This document shows, piece by piece, positions 15,515-23,328 of a DNA stretch of 34,631 nt; position 1 is the stretch's first letter, and every line of letters begins with the position of its first letter. A program made the translations under genes and the position numbers. The stretch covers positions 1 through 34,631 of the forward strand of contig JAADJC010000025.1 in NCBI GenBank assembly GCA_013151025.1. Direction: 5' to 3'. The notes beneath the pieces were generated by a model, which did not search any database, was not told the origin of the DNA, and saw only the letters and a program-made list of their open reading frames with translations. This DNA is from Acidobacteriota bacterium. GTDB taxonomy: Bacteria > Acidobacteriota > Holophagae > Thermotomaculales > Thermotomaculaceae.

Positions 15515-16309
15515 CTACTCCTGCTTCCCAAAGGGAAGAAGGTAGGTTGCTGTCCCAAGGGTCACGATGGTAGCACCGGTCGGCAGATCAAAGCGATAGG
15601 ACAAAAAGAAACCGACAAGAAAAATCACGACACTGAACAGAATCCCCATCCCGATAACACAGCGATAGCTTCGGCAGTATTTCAGGGAAAAACTGGCAGG
15701 TAACACGAGAAATGCCGTCACCAGAATAATCCCGATAATCTTAATGCTGATAACAATTAAAAGCGCGATTGCCGCAATCATCCAGGCCTCCAGCCCCTTA
15801 ACCGGGATTCCGGCACTGATTGCTACTTCCCTGTCAAAGGTCATTGCCACCAGTTCCTTGAAAAAGAGAAAAAAGAACAGGGCAACTAACGGTGCCGTAA
15901 TGCAAATAATGATCAGGTCCTGCTTACCAATACCGAGAATACTCCCAAAGAGATATCCCACAATATCAAAGGTATAGGCTTTGCTGATAGAAAGAAAAAT
16001 AATTCCCAACGCCATGGTGGCAGCAAAGAAAATGCCGGTTACCATATCGTAATCTGCCCGGTTTTCCCGCACCTGCTTCAGAATCAGCAATGCCACTGCC
16101 AAACAGAAAGCAACCGTGGTCAGGTATGGCGACAGCCCGAGCAGGATTCCCAGGGCAACGCCGCCGAAAGCGGCATGGGCAATTCCCACTGTCAGAAATG
16201 ACAGCCGCTGTTCCACAATGAAAAACGACACGAAACCGAATACAACCGAGATAATCAAACCGCCCATCAATGCGTGCTGAATGAATCCGAAGCTTAGCAT
16301 TTCACTCAT
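15515..16309 (-). CDS. znuB: zinc/manganese ABC transporter permease (ZnuB-like)
   Basis: The inner-membrane channel of a metal-ion ABC importer. 264 aa with about eight hydrophobic segments and the ABC-3 family motif region VGIAHAAFGGVALG (around residues 41-54). It is the third gene of a three-gene operon and starts inside the ATPase gene (8-base overlap). The stop codon TAG is part of a G-rich inverted repeat that covers the gene end. Metal choice (Zn, Mn or Fe) cannot be fixed from the permease. Confidence 0.88.
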   Translation of the reverse strand: MSEMLSFGFIQHALMGGLIISVVFGFVSFFIVEQRLSFLTVGIAHAAFGGVALGILLGLSPYLTTVAFCLAVALLILKQVRENRADYDMVTGIFFAATMALGIIFLSISKAYTFDIVGYLFGSILGIGKQDLIIICITAPLVALFFFLFFKELVAMTFDREVAISAGIPVKGLEAWMIAAIALLIVISIKIIGIILVTAFLVLPASFSLKYCRSYRCVIGMGILFSVVIFLVGFFLSYRFDLPTGATIVTLGTATYLLPFGKQE

Positions 16310-17081
16310 GGGAGTGCCCCTCTCTGCAGGTCACGCAATTTTTATTGTGTACAAGAATCTGGATGTTCCGGCCGAACACTTCCTGAATCACCTTTTCCGG
16401 AATCTCCTCCCCGACTGGCCCGTGGTAATGAATGCGGCGGTTCAGACAGGCAATCTTGTCTACATAATTGGATACAACGCCGATATCGTGGGAAACCATC
16501 AAAATGGAAATCCCCTGCTTGTCCCGAAGGCGCCGCAACGTGACGTAAAAGTCTTCCTGTGATACCGCGTCCAGGCCGGTGGAAGGTTCATCCAAAATCA
16601 ATACTTTCGGCTCCATTGCCAGTGCCCTGGCAATAAAAACCCGCTGTAACTGTCCACCGGATAGTGCCTGTACCGGAACATCCGAGAAATCTGACATCCC
16701 GACAATATCAAGACAAGCTGCCGCCAATTCTCTGTCTTTCGGTCCAGGCCGTTTCAACAGACCCAGCCGTGGAAACCGGCCCATCAACACGAGATCCAGT
16801 GAATGAATCGGGAAGTCCCGGAGATGCTGGTTAATCTGCGGCAAATAACCGACCTCTCCGGGTGCCACATGCCCCGGCTTTCCGCCAAGGATCTGAACCG
16901 TTCCCTCATCAAACGCCTTCATTCCCAGGATCACTTTCAAGAGTGTTGTCTTCCCACCGCCGTTGGGGCCCACAATGGAGACCATCTCCCCCGGCATCAC
17001 ATCCAGCGTTACCCGATCCAGGGCTATTTTCGTTCCATAGCGTACAGTGAGATCCCGTACATTAATCCTCGGCTCACTCAT
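16302..17081 (-). CDS. znuC: zinc/manganese ABC transporter ATPase (ZnuC-like)
   Basis: 259 aa. Walker A GPNGGGKTT (38-46), Q-loop Gln82, signature LSGGQ (140-144) and Walker B VLILDEP (160-166) are intact, as is the H-loop histidine in MVSHD. The C-terminus is unusual: after FGRNIQILVHNKN come Cys249, Cys252, His256 and His258 (CVTC and HSH), a plausible metal-binding tail that might sense or hold the imported metal. It overlaps the binding-protein gene and the permease gene by eight bases each, so the three are tightly coupled. Confidence 0.92.
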   Translation of the reverse strand: MSEPRINVRDLTVRYGTKIALDRVTLDVMPGEMVSIVGPNGGGKTTLLKVILGMKAFDEGTVQILGGKPGHVAPGEVGYLPQINQHLRDFPIHSLDLVLMGRFPRLGLLKRPGPKDRELAAACLDIVGMSDFSDVPVQALSGGQLQRVFIARALAMEPKVLILDEPSTGLDAVSQEDFYVTLRRLRDKQGISILMVSHDIGVVSNYVDKIACLNRRIHYHGPVGEEIPEKVIQEVFGRNIQILVHNKNCVTCREGHSHE

Positions 17082-17892
17082 GGAGCGCCTCAGCCAGTTG
17101 TTTTCCGTTGAACATCAAGAGCTTCTGGTATGTGTTTCGCTCAGGATTCTTCGGATTGCCAAGGGCATCCAGACGGAGTTCGCGGCCATAAATTTCCAGA
17201 ATCAGTGTCTCCGCCGTTCGGCTTTCTTTGTGAAGTCCCATCACCACCACCCGAACATGGCCAGCCCGGGCCTTTTGGATTAACCCCATCAATTCCCGTG
17301 GAGATAACTCCTTTCCATGGCCGTTTGAAATTGTAGCCAGAATCTTTAACCCATACCTCGCTGCAAAATTGTTCCATGCAGGATGGTATTGGATAAATGT
17401 GGCCCCATGAACCGGCGCCAACATCGTTGCCAGTTCTTTGTCGGTTTGATCCATGCTTTTCAGAAACTTGTCCAAGTTCTCCTGAAAAACACCGACCTTT
17501 CCCGGCCGCGCTATCGAAAGGGCCACTGCGACTTTCCGGGCAATCCTTTCCCCTCCTTCTGTATAGAGCCAGATATGCTCATTGGACTGATCCGGGTCTT
17601 TCAGAAACACCACCTTCGTGGTTTTCGGCAAAAACTTTCGAATCCAGCCGTCAAATTCCGGGGTGACACCGAAAAACACATCTGCATTCTGCAGGTTCAC
17701 TGCAGTTGAGGGTGTGGGGGAAAAATGATGGGGGTTTGCAAATGGAGGAATTACCATCTCCACTTTCCCCTCTGCCCCGGCAACCTGTGCCACAATGTTG
17801 GCGATGGGAAATACCGAGACCGCAATGGAAATCGGCTTCGCCATCACAAAAACCGATAGAAAAATTATCAAAATTGCCCACATGCGTTTCAT
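17074..17892 (-). CDS. znuA: metal-binding periplasmic protein of the Zn/Mn ABC importer (ZnuA-like)
   Basis: The cluster A-I solute-binding protein that delivers metal to the permease. 272 aa with a signal peptide at 1-18. Expected metal ligands are visible: His55/His56 (ANPHHFSP), His106 (NEHIWLY, in place of the usual DPHIWL) and His170 (QYHPAW). The flexible His-rich loop of many zinc-specific ZnuA proteins is missing, so manganese or mixed specificity is possible. The final Asp/Glu ligand could not be placed with certainty. It is first in the operon, behind a palindrome-bearing promoter. Confidence 0.87.
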   Translation of the reverse strand: MKRMWAILIIFLSVFVMAKPISIAVSVFPIANIVAQVAGAEGKVEMVIPPFANPHHFSPTPSTAVNLQNADVFFGVTPEFDGWIRKFLPKTTKVVFLKDPDQSNEHIWLYTEGGERIARKVAVALSIARPGKVGVFQENLDKFLKSMDQTDKELATMLAPVHGATFIQYHPAWNNFAARYGLKILATISNGHGKELSPRELMGLIQKARAGHVRVVVMGLHKESRTAETLILEIYGRELRLDALGNPKNPERNTYQKLLMFNGKQLAEALHE

Positions 17893-17917
17893 CTCTCACC
17901 TCTCATCTTCTGATTTT

Positions 17918-17951
17918 ATTCTACCACCCCTGTCAACTTATGAAATAAGTT
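17918..17951 (-). promoter_or_regulatory. metal-operon promoter with palindromic operator candidate
   Basis: On the minus strand TAGAAT (17918-17923) is a -10 candidate. A perfect palindrome AACTTAT-TTC-ATAAGTT (17935-17951) overlaps the -35 area, where a metal-sensing repressor (Zur, Fur or MntR type) would act. TTGACA at 17931-17936 overlaps one arm but is too near TAGAAT to be its -35. Confidence 0.5.
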
Positions 17952-18006
17952 TGAGGAGGAACAAGGTCGAGTATTGTAAAGAAGTGGTAAGTAATGGATG
18001 CAGGTT

Positions 18007-18060
18007 CGGAAAAAGAAAAGGAAACAGCTATTGACAATTCATGGCCAACTCTTTTTTCCG
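18007..18060. repeat. inverted repeat in the gap after the FmdE-like gene
   Basis: CGGAAAAAG (18007-18015) pairs with CTTTTTTCCG (18051-18060). On the minus strand the loop includes GAGTTGGCCATGAA, a word related to 4474-4486 and 23046-23054. Around it are TAATGGA and TAATGGT in 7-base phase (near 18085). It may terminate transcription from the right. Confidence 0.5.
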
Positions 18061-18120
18061 AGGCACAACGCCCACTCCGAGAGTAATGGATAATGGTAAT
18101 CTCCTGTAAAACAAAAAACC

Positions 18121-18714
18121 TTACTCTTCAATTACTTCTATTACGGTATTCCTTTTTTCAAACAGGGTATTTACCATTTCCTGAAAGCGTTTCGGGAATG
18201 CTTTTTTGTTTTCCGCTGTGGCATCCGGGCCTATCGCGCTCATCAATATCGGCCCGGGATTTACCGCTTTTCCGGGATGATAATTGATACCGACCTGTTT
18301 TCCGGTATCCAGGCGTGTAAAGCGAACATCTGTTTCAATTGGAGCATTGTAAAACAAGAGGTCTCTTCTATTGAATTTACCGCCTGGAAATCCGCCGAAT
18401 CCATAATCCGTAGTTGCGCCTGTAATATTTGAAAGCACACAGCCAACAACACCCGCATTGCCTTCGGTGGGCAATTTTTTAATTTCGACCTTTATTTCTC
18501 CTCTTTGGGGTATTTCATCTGCGTATAAGGCCTTAAGGCCTTTCAACGCCATCAAGTAAGCTCCGCCTACTGTTGCGCAACTGTGCCCGGCTACTTTTAC
18601 GATATCCAGATATGTAATTTCAATAATTCCATCCTCATTAACCCCAAGGAATTTTGCCAATTCATCTTTTAAGACAACACTTTCAATTTCATCAAAAAAC
18701 TTTTGATATTTCAT
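18121..18714 (-). CDS. FmdE-like domain protein
   Basis: 197 aa, start at the ATG 18714, which has AGGAGG nine bases upstream (an in-frame GTG at 18738 lies before that site and is rejected). Residues about 40-62 (DIVKVAGHSCATVGGAYLMA) resemble the N-terminal metal site of FmdE, the small subunit-like domain named after formylmethanofuran dehydrogenase subunit E. GVVGCVLSNITGA may be the second Cys segment. FmdE-like proteins occur in many bacteria without methanogenesis and their role is mostly unknown. There is no signal peptide. The base composition is AT-richer than its neighbours, hinting at transfer. The family call is from motif resemblance only. Confidence 0.5.
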   Translation of the reverse strand: MKYQKFFDEIESVVLKDELAKFLGVNEDGIIEITYLDIVKVAGHSCATVGGAYLMALKGLKALYADEIPQRGEIKVEIKKLPTEGNAGVVGCVLSNITGATTDYGFGGFPGGKFNRRDLLFYNAPIETDVRFTRLDTGKQVGINYHPGKAVNPGPILMSAIGPDATAENKKAFPKRFQEMVNTLFEKRNTVIEVIEE

Positions 18715-18750
18715 GTTAAATGGCCTCCTGCCTTTCACAGATTACTTCTT

Positions 18751-18756
18751 ATTATA
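18751..18756 (-). promoter_or_regulatory. -10 element of the FmdE-like gene
   Basis: Perfect TATAAT on the minus strand, about 37 bases before the ATG. The -35 region has no clear TTGACA. Confidence 0.45.
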
Positions 18757-18859
18757 CAAGAAATCTCCATTTCCTCGTCTGATTACTCGATTTGCTTATA
18801 AAATCAGTCTAAGGGGTCAGATTTTTATTGTCACTGGGAGTGGGAAGAAAAATCGGGAA

Positions 18860-19321
18860 TCAGTGTACATATTTGAACAGGCAGAGCAGAACTTCTTTTG
18901 TGTAGCCGTATGCCCTGGGTTCTTTGCTTGCACGGGGCCCAGCTACGTTCAAAACAAAGATAGCGTTTCGTTCCACAAAATCCTTGATTTTATTTGCGGC
19001 CTGCTCAAGCTTGAAGACTTCGGCGTCAATCAGCACATAGGGCTTCTTTCCCCGAATGCAGAAAACCAGTGTCTGTTCCGTGCCCCCGGACGGCTTCCCA
19101 AAATAGATAATGGCTGTCCCATCACTGTCTTTCACGTTTTTCCTTGTGCGCTGTATGTAACCGGCTCCCGGAAGTTCAAGTACCGGATATTTATCCGGGA
19201 TAATACCGTCTTCCGCAATCCTGCCTCTGGGGCACCAGCCGCCTGCTTCGACGCCATGTTCCATGGCGGCATCCAGTGCGGCCCTGTCCACACCGGTTTG
19301 CGCTCCCGATACAATCTTCAT
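18860..19321 (-). CDS. YpsA-like putative molybdenum carrier/Rossmann-fold protein
   Basis: 153 aa, with the start chosen at 19321 because GGAGGG lies four to five bases before it and the conserved N-terminus KIVSGAQTGVDRAALDAA begins there. A longer reading frame upstream has no family similarity. The glycine-rich loop, GGWCPRGRIAEDG, SDGTAIIYFG and the late NVAGPRASKEP segment match the group annotated as putative molybdenum carriers (PF12694), part of the LOG/SLOG/YpsA superfamily that binds nucleotides or their derivatives. Actual substrates are not established. No molybdenum genes are nearby, so the family name should not be taken as function. Confidence 0.72.
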   Translation of the reverse strand: MKIVSGAQTGVDRAALDAAMEHGVEAGGWCPRGRIAEDGIIPDKYPVLELPGAGYIQRTRKNVKDSDGTAIIYFGKPSGGTEQTLVFCIRGKKPYVLIDAEVFKLEQAANKIKDFVERNAIFVLNVAGPRASKEPRAYGYTKEVLLCLFKYVH

Positions 19322-19459
19322 CCGGCCCTCCGGACAGTGCGAGTGAATGTGCATGTGTGTGAAAGACCGGAAAAAATCAAATTCATGCTTTCCCCGTTTC
19401 CCCAGTCTTTTCCGAACCATACAGCATCCATTTACTATCCACGTGGCCCCACTGACCGC

Positions 19460-20221
19460 TCATACCATCTCTATCCCTACCGGACAGTGGTCGGAGCCGG
19501 TGACATCAGGGAGAATGAAACCATCTTTTACCCGGCTTTTCATGTTTTCCGACACGAAAAAGTAATCAATCCGCCATCCCACATTCCGCTCTCTGGCCTG
19601 GGCGCGGTAGCTCCACCAGGAGTATTTCTCCCCTTCATCGGTGAAAAGCCGTAGGGTATCGAGATAACCGTGGGAAAAAAGTTTGTCCATCCATTCTCGT
19701 TCTTCCGGCAAAAATCCCGATGTTTTTTCGTTGGCTTTGGGCCGGGCCAAGTCAATCTCGGTATGGGCGGTATTCACATCGCCGCAAATTACAATATTGT
19801 ACCCTTCCCCTTTCAGCTTGTCCGCAAGCTCAAGAAAAGCATCATAGAACCGCATTTTGAAGTCCAGCCGCTCAGGAGATTGCTGGCCGTTGGGGAAATA
19901 GATATTGAACAACACAAAATCCTCGTAAAACGCAATTATGGTGCGTCCTTCGGTATCAAATTCCGGCACACCCAATCCGAACCGGACTTCCTTTGGTTTC
20001 ACCTTTGTCAACAACCCGACTCCACTGTATCCTTTCCGCTCCGCTGAGCGCCAGTACTGGTGCCAGTCTGTCAATTCTGAGATGTCTGCTGGAATCTGTT
20101 CCGGCTGCGCCTTGGTTTCCTGAAGACACAGAATATCCGGATTTTCAGCCTTCAGCCAATCCACAAAACCCTTTTTATGCACCGCTCGAATCCCGTTTAC
20201 ATTCCATGAAAGCAACCGCAT
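19460..20221 (-). CDS. xthA: exodeoxyribonuclease III
   Basis: A DNA-repair AP endonuclease and 3'-5' exonuclease. 253 aa with all metal and catalytic motifs: [10 protein letters not shown] at the N-terminus, [29 protein letters not shown] and [14 protein letters not shown] lies five bases before the ATG. It stands alone, with a separate promoter on its upstream side. Confidence 0.95.
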   Translation of the reverse strand: MRLLSWNVNGIRAVHKKGFVDWLKAENPDILCLQETKAQPEQIPADISELTDWHQYWRSAERKGYSGVGLLTKVKPKEVRFGLGVPEFDTEGRTIIAFYEDFVLFNIYFPNGQQSPERLDFKMRFYDAFLELADKLKGEGYNIVICGDVNTAHTEIDLARPKANEKTSGFLPEEREWMDKLFSHGYLDTLRLFTDEGEKYSWWSYRAQARERNVGWRIDYFFVSENMKSRVKDGFILPDVTGSDHCPVGIEMV

Positions 20222-20253
20222 TTTATCCTCCTGTTAATCTCTGTCTGTCCCGC

Positions 20254-20280
20254 ATTGTATCATTTCCGCCATTTGTGCAA
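20254..20280 (-). promoter_or_regulatory. xthA promoter, extended -10 type
   Basis: On the minus strand TGATACAAT (TACAAT at 20254-20259), with TTGCAC (20275-20280) 15 bases upstream as a weak -35. Confidence 0.45.
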
Positions 20281-20337
20281 CATTTACATTTCGGTTCGCG
20301 TTACAATACAGGTGAATAAACATTTAAGGAGGAGTTT

Positions 20338-21741
20338 ATGAAATATTTTTCCAGACTTACCATTGTTATTGTTGCCGTGGCCCTCACGGTCGCCCCGGCG
20401 ATAGCGAAAAAACCCCGGCCTACCGGGCTGACACCTGAAATGCTCACTGAGCTATCTCAATCCTTGAAAATGGATAGTCACCTGACCTTCGCACGAAATG
20501 CACTGGCAGATGCCGATGCTGCCAAATTGACATTGAACCGGAACCTGATCAACAGTATAGATGATAATTTTTCCCACCGTATCAAGGACATGTCCATCAC
20601 GAACCAGGAACGCACCGGACGGTGCTGGATGTTCGCGGGGCTCAACATTCTCCGCCCCATTGCCGCAAAGAAACTTGGGATTAAGGATATTAAATTCTCA
20701 CAGAATTACATCTTTTTCTACGATAAACTTGAAAAGGCAAACATGTTTCTGGAAGCGGTCATGAAAACCCGCTCCCTGCCCATGGACAACCGTTACATAG
20801 AATTCCTGATGAACCACACGACCCCGGATGGTGGATACTGGGTAAATCTTGCTGAACTGGCGAAGAAATATGGCATCGTACCCAAAGATGTCATGCCGGA
20901 AACCTATGCTTCTTCCCATTCCGGCACTATTAACCGCACCCTGGATTTCAAGTTAAAAGAATATGCCTTGAAGATCCGCACCGAAAATGAAGTGGAAAAG
21001 CAGGCTGCACTGAAAATGCAGGCATTGAAAGATGTGTATCGGATCCTTGCGGTTAACTTCGGCATCCCGCCAAAATCATTCCAGTGGCGGTTCAAAGATA
21101 AGGACAAGAAACTCACCCCGTACAAAACCTGGACCCCTGTACAGTTTTACAATGAAGTTATCGGGGCACCCCTTGACGATTACATGACGCTGGAATCCAT
21201 CCCGACAAAGGAATTCGGTAAGCTCTACCAGATTGACCTGGACAAGTCCGTGTACGATCGGCCCAACCTGACATTCGCCAATGTCGGCATTGACATATTG
21301 CGACAGGTGGCATTAAAGAGCGTGCTGGCAGATACGCCGGTGTGGTTCGGCTGCGACGTTGGCAAGGAATCCTCCAGAAAGAAGGGTATTATGGCGCCGG
21401 GAATCTATGATTTTTCTTCCCTTTACGGTATGGATTTTACCTTAACCCGTAAACAGATGTTCGAAACTTACAGCGATACCCCCACCCACGCGATGGTGTT
21501 TACCGGGGTGGATATGAACGGCAAGCAACCGGTGAAATGGCTGGTGGAAAACTCATGGGGAAAGAAGTTCGGCCATAGCGGTTTTTATTACATGGCGGAC
21601 AAGTGGTTTGATTATTATATCCAGGTGGTCGTCGTGAAGAAAGAATTTGTCCCCAAAGATGTACTTAAAATCTTCAAGCAAAGAGCTACCCTGCTGCCCC
21701 CCTGGGATCCCATGTACAAAGTGCTGACTCTGGAGAAATAA
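20338..21741 (+). CDS. exported C1-family cysteine peptidase (bleomycin hydrolase/aminopeptidase C-like)
   Basis: 467 aa. Catalytic residues of the C1B family are in place: Cys96 in RTGRCWMFAG, His384 in PTHAMVFTG and Asn405 in VENSWGKKFGHSG. Bleomycin hydrolase and PepC are normally cytosolic, but this protein has a clear signal peptide (MKYFSRL start, hydrophobic core, cut near AIA-KK, residue 23), so it should act in the periplasm or outside. The hexameric aminopeptidases of this family act on short peptides. The C-terminal residue that trims specificity in PepC cannot be compared here. GGAGGAG precedes the ATG. A free-standing gene. Confidence 0.88.
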   Translation: MKYFSRLTIVIVAVALTVAPAIAKKPRPTGLTPEMLTELSQSLKMDSHLTFARNALADADAAKLTLNRNLINSIDDNFSHRIKDMSITNQERTGRCWMFAGLNILRPIAAKKLGIKDIKFSQNYIFFYDKLEKANMFLEAVMKTRSLPMDNRYIEFLMNHTTPDGGYWVNLAELAKKYGIVPKDVMPETYASSHSGTINRTLDFKLKEYALKIRTENEVEKQAALKMQALKDVYRILAVNFGIPPKSFQWRFKDKDKKLTPYKTWTPVQFYNEVIGAPLDDYMTLESIPTKEFGKLYQIDLDKSVYDRPNLTFANVGIDILRQVALKSVLADTPVWFGCDVGKESSRKKGIMAPGIYDFSSLYGMDFTLTRKQMFETYSDTPTHAMVFTGVDMNGKQPVKWLVENSWGKKFGHSGFYYMADKWFDYYIQVVVVKKEFVPKDVLKIFKQRATLLPPWDPMYKVLTLEK

Positions 21742-21750
21742 GATACAGTT

Positions 21751-21818
21751 GGAGTAGGGGCAAAGATAAAGCGAATTCTGTTCCCCCTCTTCCCCCTACT
21801 CCTACCCCCTACTCATCC
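21751..21818. repeat. inverted repeat of period-6 G-rich words after the C1 peptidase gene
   Basis: GGAGTAGGGG (21751-21760) pairs perfectly with CCCCTACTCC (21793-21802). The second arm continues to 21818, and its reverse complement nearly equals 7117-7141. Starts nine bases after the stop codon. Confidence 0.65.
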
Positions 21819-21824
21819 GGGGGG

Positions 21825-21852
21825 TTGATTTCCCGTATTCTTCCTATACAAT
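21825..21852 (+). promoter_or_regulatory. promoter of the isocitrate/isopropylmalate dehydrogenase-like gene
   Basis: TTGATT (21825-21830), 16-base spacer, TACAAT (21847-21852), 30 bases before the ATG. GGAGGAGG ribosome site. Confidence 0.6.
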
Positions 21853-21882
21853 GACCGGGAAGCTGTTATTGGAGGAGGAGAA

Positions 21883-23001
21883 ATGTCCAGATACAAGATT
21901 GCTTGGATGCCGGGCGATGGGGTGGGGAACGATGTCATGGAAGCGGCACGGATCGTGCTGGATGCATTGAAACTGGATGCCGAATATATCCACGGAGATA
22001 TCGGCTGGGAATTCTGGAAAACAGAAGGAAATCCCCTGCCCGACCGAACCATTGAGATGATGAAAAAGACCGACTGTGCTCTCTTTGGCGCCATTACGTC
22101 CAAACCCAAGGACGAAGCGGCAAAGGAACTGGCCCCTGCCCTCCGGGACAAGGGATTGGTCTATTTCTCTCCCATTGTGCGGCTGCGTCAAGAATTTGAT
22201 CTGTACGTGAACATGCGGCCCTGCAAGGCCTTTTCCGGCAATCCGCTGAACTACAGAGATGATATTGACCTGATTATATTCCGGGAAAACACCGAAGGCA
22301 TGTACGCCGGAGTAGAGTTTCATCCTGTGGATACTGAATTAAAGCAGGTAATGGCCGCTCACAATCCGAAAATGAAGCGGTTTATGAACGTGCCGGACAA
22401 TGAAATTGCCATTTCCACACGCATCATTACGAAAAAGGGTGCGGATCGAATCATTCGCGCGGCCTTTGAGTATGCAAAAACTGCCGGGAAAAAATCCGTA
22501 ACATTGGTGGAAAAACCCAACGTACTGAGAGAAACAGGCGGGATGATGACCCGGAGCGCCAGGGCTGTTGCAGCGGAATATCCCGGCATTGAACTCTGGG
22601 AAACAAACATTGACGCCATGTGCATGTGGCTGGTGAAAAACCCGCAGAATTACGGGGTGTTGGTAGCGGAAAATCTGTTCGGAGATATTATCTCCGATTT
22701 GTCTGCCCAGCTTGTGGGCGGTCTCGGCTTTGCCTCATCCGCCAGCACCGGGGACAACTATGCAGTGTTCGAACCGACCCACGGGTCCGCACCCAAGTAC
22801 GCAGGCCAGTATAAGGTTAATTCAATGGCCATGCTTCTCTCCGTCAAACTGATGCTGGACTATCTGAAAGAAACCGATATGGCATCCCGTCTGGAAAGTG
22901 CCATCTCTGAAGTCATCCGGGAAGAGAAGGTCCGCACCTACGACATGGGTGGTAGCAACACCTCACTGGAAGTAGCAAAAGCTGTCACAGAAAAACTGTA
23001 A
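21883..23001 (+). CDS. isocitrate/isopropylmalate dehydrogenase family protein
   Basis: A beta-decarboxylating NAD(P)-dependent dehydrogenase, 372 aa. The PGDGVGNDV opening, the RxRxEFDLYVNMRP substrate loop, the FRENTEGMYAG phosphorylation-loop region, the metal-binding section NLFGDIISDLSAQLVGG and the cofactor region FEPTHGSAPKYAGQ are intact. ENTEG is more typical of isocitrate or homoisocitrate dehydrogenases than of LeuB, and no leu genes are adjacent, so an NAD-isocitrate or related dehydrogenase is favoured. Substrate cannot be fixed without a phylogeny. A composite repeat begins immediately after the stop codon. Confidence 0.82.
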   Translation: MSRYKIAWMPGDGVGNDVMEAARIVLDALKLDAEYIHGDIGWEFWKTEGNPLPDRTIEMMKKTDCALFGAITSKPKDEAAKELAPALRDKGLVYFSPIVRLRQEFDLYVNMRPCKAFSGNPLNYRDDIDLIIFRENTEGMYAGVEFHPVDTELKQVMAAHNPKMKRFMNVPDNEIAISTRIITKKGADRIIRAAFEYAKTAGKKSVTLVEKPNVLRETGGMMTRSARAVAAEYPGIELWETNIDAMCMWLVKNPQNYGVLVAENLFGDIISDLSAQLVGGLGFASSASTGDNYAVFEPTHGSAPKYAGQYKVNSMAMLLSVKLMLDYLKETDMASRLESAISEVIREEKVRTYDMGGSNTSLEVAKAVTEKL

Positions 23002-23157
23002 GAAAAGAAGTGATGGGTGATGGGTGATGGGTTCTAAAATCAGGGAGTTGGCCTGCGGCGCTTTGCGCCGAATGTTAAATGATAAGTGTTAAATGTTAAA
23101 TGAAGAAAAATCAGGGAGTTGGCCGTCCCCGTTTTTTGTCACTCATCACTTCTTTTC
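23002..23157 (+). repeat. 156-base element with 20-base inverted ends containing composite repeat copy C
   Basis: The first base follows the dehydrogenase stop codon. Ends 23002-23021 and 23138-23157 pair at 18 of 20 positions. Inside: TGATGGG three times (23011-23031), hairpin CGGCGC-TTT-GCGCCG (23056-23070), AA, then units TGTTAAA, TGATAAG, TGTTAAA, TGTTAAA, TGAAGAA (23073-23107), then the module at 23105-23134 also found at 7145-7174. The word AATCAGGGAGTTGGCC occurs twice (23039-23054 and 23109-23124). Confidence 0.8.
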
Positions 23158-23175
23158 CCTTCTTTTCTGGCCTTT

Positions 23176-23258
23176 GTGCTTCCGTGCTTTTGTGTTAAAT
23201 TCTGCTCTGCTCTGCTCTGCTCCCCTTCGCTCCACCCCCCCTGCGACCTCTGCGGTGA
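23176..23258 (+). repeat. stacked arrays of 8-, 5- and 9-base words
   Basis: GTGCTTCC, GTGCTTTT, GTGTTAAA (period 8, 23176-23199); TCTGC four times (period 5, 23201-23220); CTGCGACCT, CTGCGGTGA (period 9, 23241-23258). No gene. A longer reading frame across it lacks the receiver-domain start and is rejected. Confidence 0.7.
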
Positions 23259-23328
23259 GTCCGGTCTCTTTCCCTTCCCGGTCAGAACATGGGACACGGA
23301 ACACCTCCGGTGTGATAAAATGATTGCC

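Noticed and set aside
18713-19654. 313-codon open frame on the plus strand
   Set aside because: Crosses the antisense of two supported minus-strand genes and a gap; the sequence looks like a shadow frame.
23201-23220. Phase-variable coding repeat in the regulator
   Set aside because: The TCTGC run lies outside the supported coding region, so a frame switch is not expected; only a spacing effect remains possible.
23119-23328. N-terminal extension of the sigma-54 regulator
   Set aside because: The extension is translated repeat DNA; the receiver domain begins properly at MSKRILIVDDE.
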